From Rhodanobacter thiooxydans (lineage in GTDB: Bacteria > Pseudomonadota > Gammaproteobacteria > Xanthomonadales > Rhodanobacteraceae): a DNA stretch of 64,000 nucleotides. Positions within the stretch are counted from its first letter, which is position 1; each line of letters begins with the position of its first letter. Location: contig NZ_CP088923.1 of the NCBI RefSeq assembly GCF_021545845.1, positions 744,001 through 808,000 on the forward strand, read 5' to 3'. The position numbers and the translations under genes are program-made. Shown here one piece after another: positions 63,387 through 64,000 of this stretch. The notes beneath the pieces are model-generated. The model made no database searches, was not told where the DNA came from, and worked only from the letters and a program-made list of their open reading frames with translations.

Positions 63387-64000
63387 GCGGCGTGGTCCTG
63401 CAGGCGCTGCAAGAGGCGCTGCACGCGCGATTCCAGCCGTTCGCTGCGTTCGCGTACGTCGTCCACACCGTCGAGGAACCCTTCGACTTCGCCTGGCGCC
63501 ATGGCCACGCGAACCTCGTCGCGTAGCCAGTCGGCGCTGTCCTCGGTGAGATGGCTGGCGGTCTCGCGGGCGTGGGTGAGGCCCTTGCGCACGGCTGCCG
63601 CCAGCGGCACGCCGAGCACGTCGCCGAACGTGCGCGCGAACGCTTCCTCGAAATCCGGGGCGAACTTGCCGGCCAGCTTTTCCAGCCGGCGCGCCAGCTC
63701 GGCGTCGCCGGCGATCTCCACCTTGCCCGGCGCGACGCCGCCGTCGTCGCGGCGGAACATCATCGCCAGCAGGCTGCCCGGCGTGGCGGCCACCTTCAGC
63801 TGGCTGTCGTCTTGCGGCGGGCCGACTTTCAGGCGTGCGTCGTCGACCGTGACGGCCAGCGCGATTTCCGGCCCGCGCAGGTGCAGCTGCACGCTACGAC
63901 CGTTCAGCGTCGCCAGCCGTTGCTGTGTGTCGGGGTCCAGCGACAAGGTGTGATTCAGCGCGGTTTCCAGCGCGCGGCCGGCGAGCTTGCGCAGCGGCTG
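63383..64000 (-). CDS. ubiJ: Ubiquinone biosynthesis accessory protein UbiJ, 5' end outside window
   Basis: At least 205 residues; the frame is open to the window edge ([23 protein letters not shown] precedes the sequence as it continues upstream). The SCP2-like lipid-binding domain ([40 protein letters not shown]) is followed by a helical C-terminus with [17 protein letters not shown]. UbiJ binds ubiquinone intermediates and pairs with UbiK. Start not visible; stop overlaps ubiB. Confidence 0.9.
   Translation of the reverse strand, partial: QPLRKLAGRALETALNHTLSLDPDTQQRLATLNGRSVQLHLRGPEIALAVTVDDARLKVGPPQDDSQLKVAATPGSLLAMMFRRDDGGVAPGKVEIAGDAELARRLEKLAGKFAPDFEEAFARTFGDVLGVPLAAAVRKGLTHARETASHLTEDSADWLRDEVRVAMAPGEVEGFLDGVDDVRERSERLESRVQRLLQRLQDHAA

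Overview
The window reads as one high-GC (roughly 67-70% by eye) gammaproteobacterial chromosome segment. Family-level inference is Rhodanobacteraceae (Xanthomonadales/Lysobacterales; Rhodanobacter, Dyella or Frateuria-like): many TonB-dependent receptors, scattered ubiquinone genes (ubiJ-ubiB, ubiK), a glnB / ubiK / comM neighbourhood, a CRP/Clp-type operator in front of a polysaccharide operon, and intergenic hairpin repeats of the kind common in xanthomonads. This rests on gene content only; no 16S gene is present.

Layout. 1-3735: a tightly overlapping operon (TIM-barrel sugar isomerase end, LuxS-like enzyme, sugar-phosphate cyclase, UbiG-type methyltransferase, UbiA/EboC-type prenyltransferase) that looks like a variant of the ebo/edb cluster and may make or move a small molecule. 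3736-8628: a lower-GC insert with an orphan 705-aa protein carrying a PD-(D/E)XK-like nuclease signature, lying between two inverted copies of a multi-hairpin repeat; one copy is split by an intact IS4-family element with an 8-bp target duplication. 8694-23176: phosphoester-scavenging genes (CpdB, LtaS-like sulfatase-fold enzyme, alkaline phosphatase, glycerophosphodiesterase, NPP-type phosphodiesterase, two paralogous TonB receptors) with three Pho-box-like sites and a truncated extra glycerophosphodiesterase copy. 23231-25251: a translationally coupled pair resembling two ether-lipid-cleaving enzymes (lysoplasmalogenase YhhN and alkylglycerol monooxygenase). 25333-32770: TonB receptor, amino-acid permease, diguanylate cyclase, M61 peptidase, then tRNA-Arg(CCG).

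33102-40523: a perfect CRP/Clp-type palindrome followed by a five-gene, mostly ATGA-overlapped operon (HEAT protein, processive GT2 synthase, TPR/YaiO beta-barrel, LtaS/BcsG-like transferase, TIM-barrel glycosidase-like protein). It has the parts list of an exopolysaccharide synthase-secretion machine but matches no named system I can place. 40541-50859: a decayed glycerophosphodiesterase fragment, a frameshifted lipoprotein gene, queF, aldo/keto reductase, GST, a DPP-IV-type peptidase and a large Oar-like TonB receptor. 51031-52595: a cobalamin riboswitch in front of a gene that joins the N-terminus of ribonucleotide reductase NrdA to the C-terminal half of NrdB, apparently an in-frame nrdA-nrdB deletion. 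52695-58622: glnB, ubiK, comM, and the glyoxylate shunt (aceB, aceA) divergent from a LysR regulator. 58623-64000: the LysR gene, acyltransferase, arfB, truC (flanked by two hairpin repeats with a variable heptamer tract), ubiB and the end of ubiJ.

The three most notable items are the LuxS-like protein inside an ebo-type operon, the Clp-site exopolysaccharide operon, and the B12-riboswitch-controlled nrdA/nrdB chimera.
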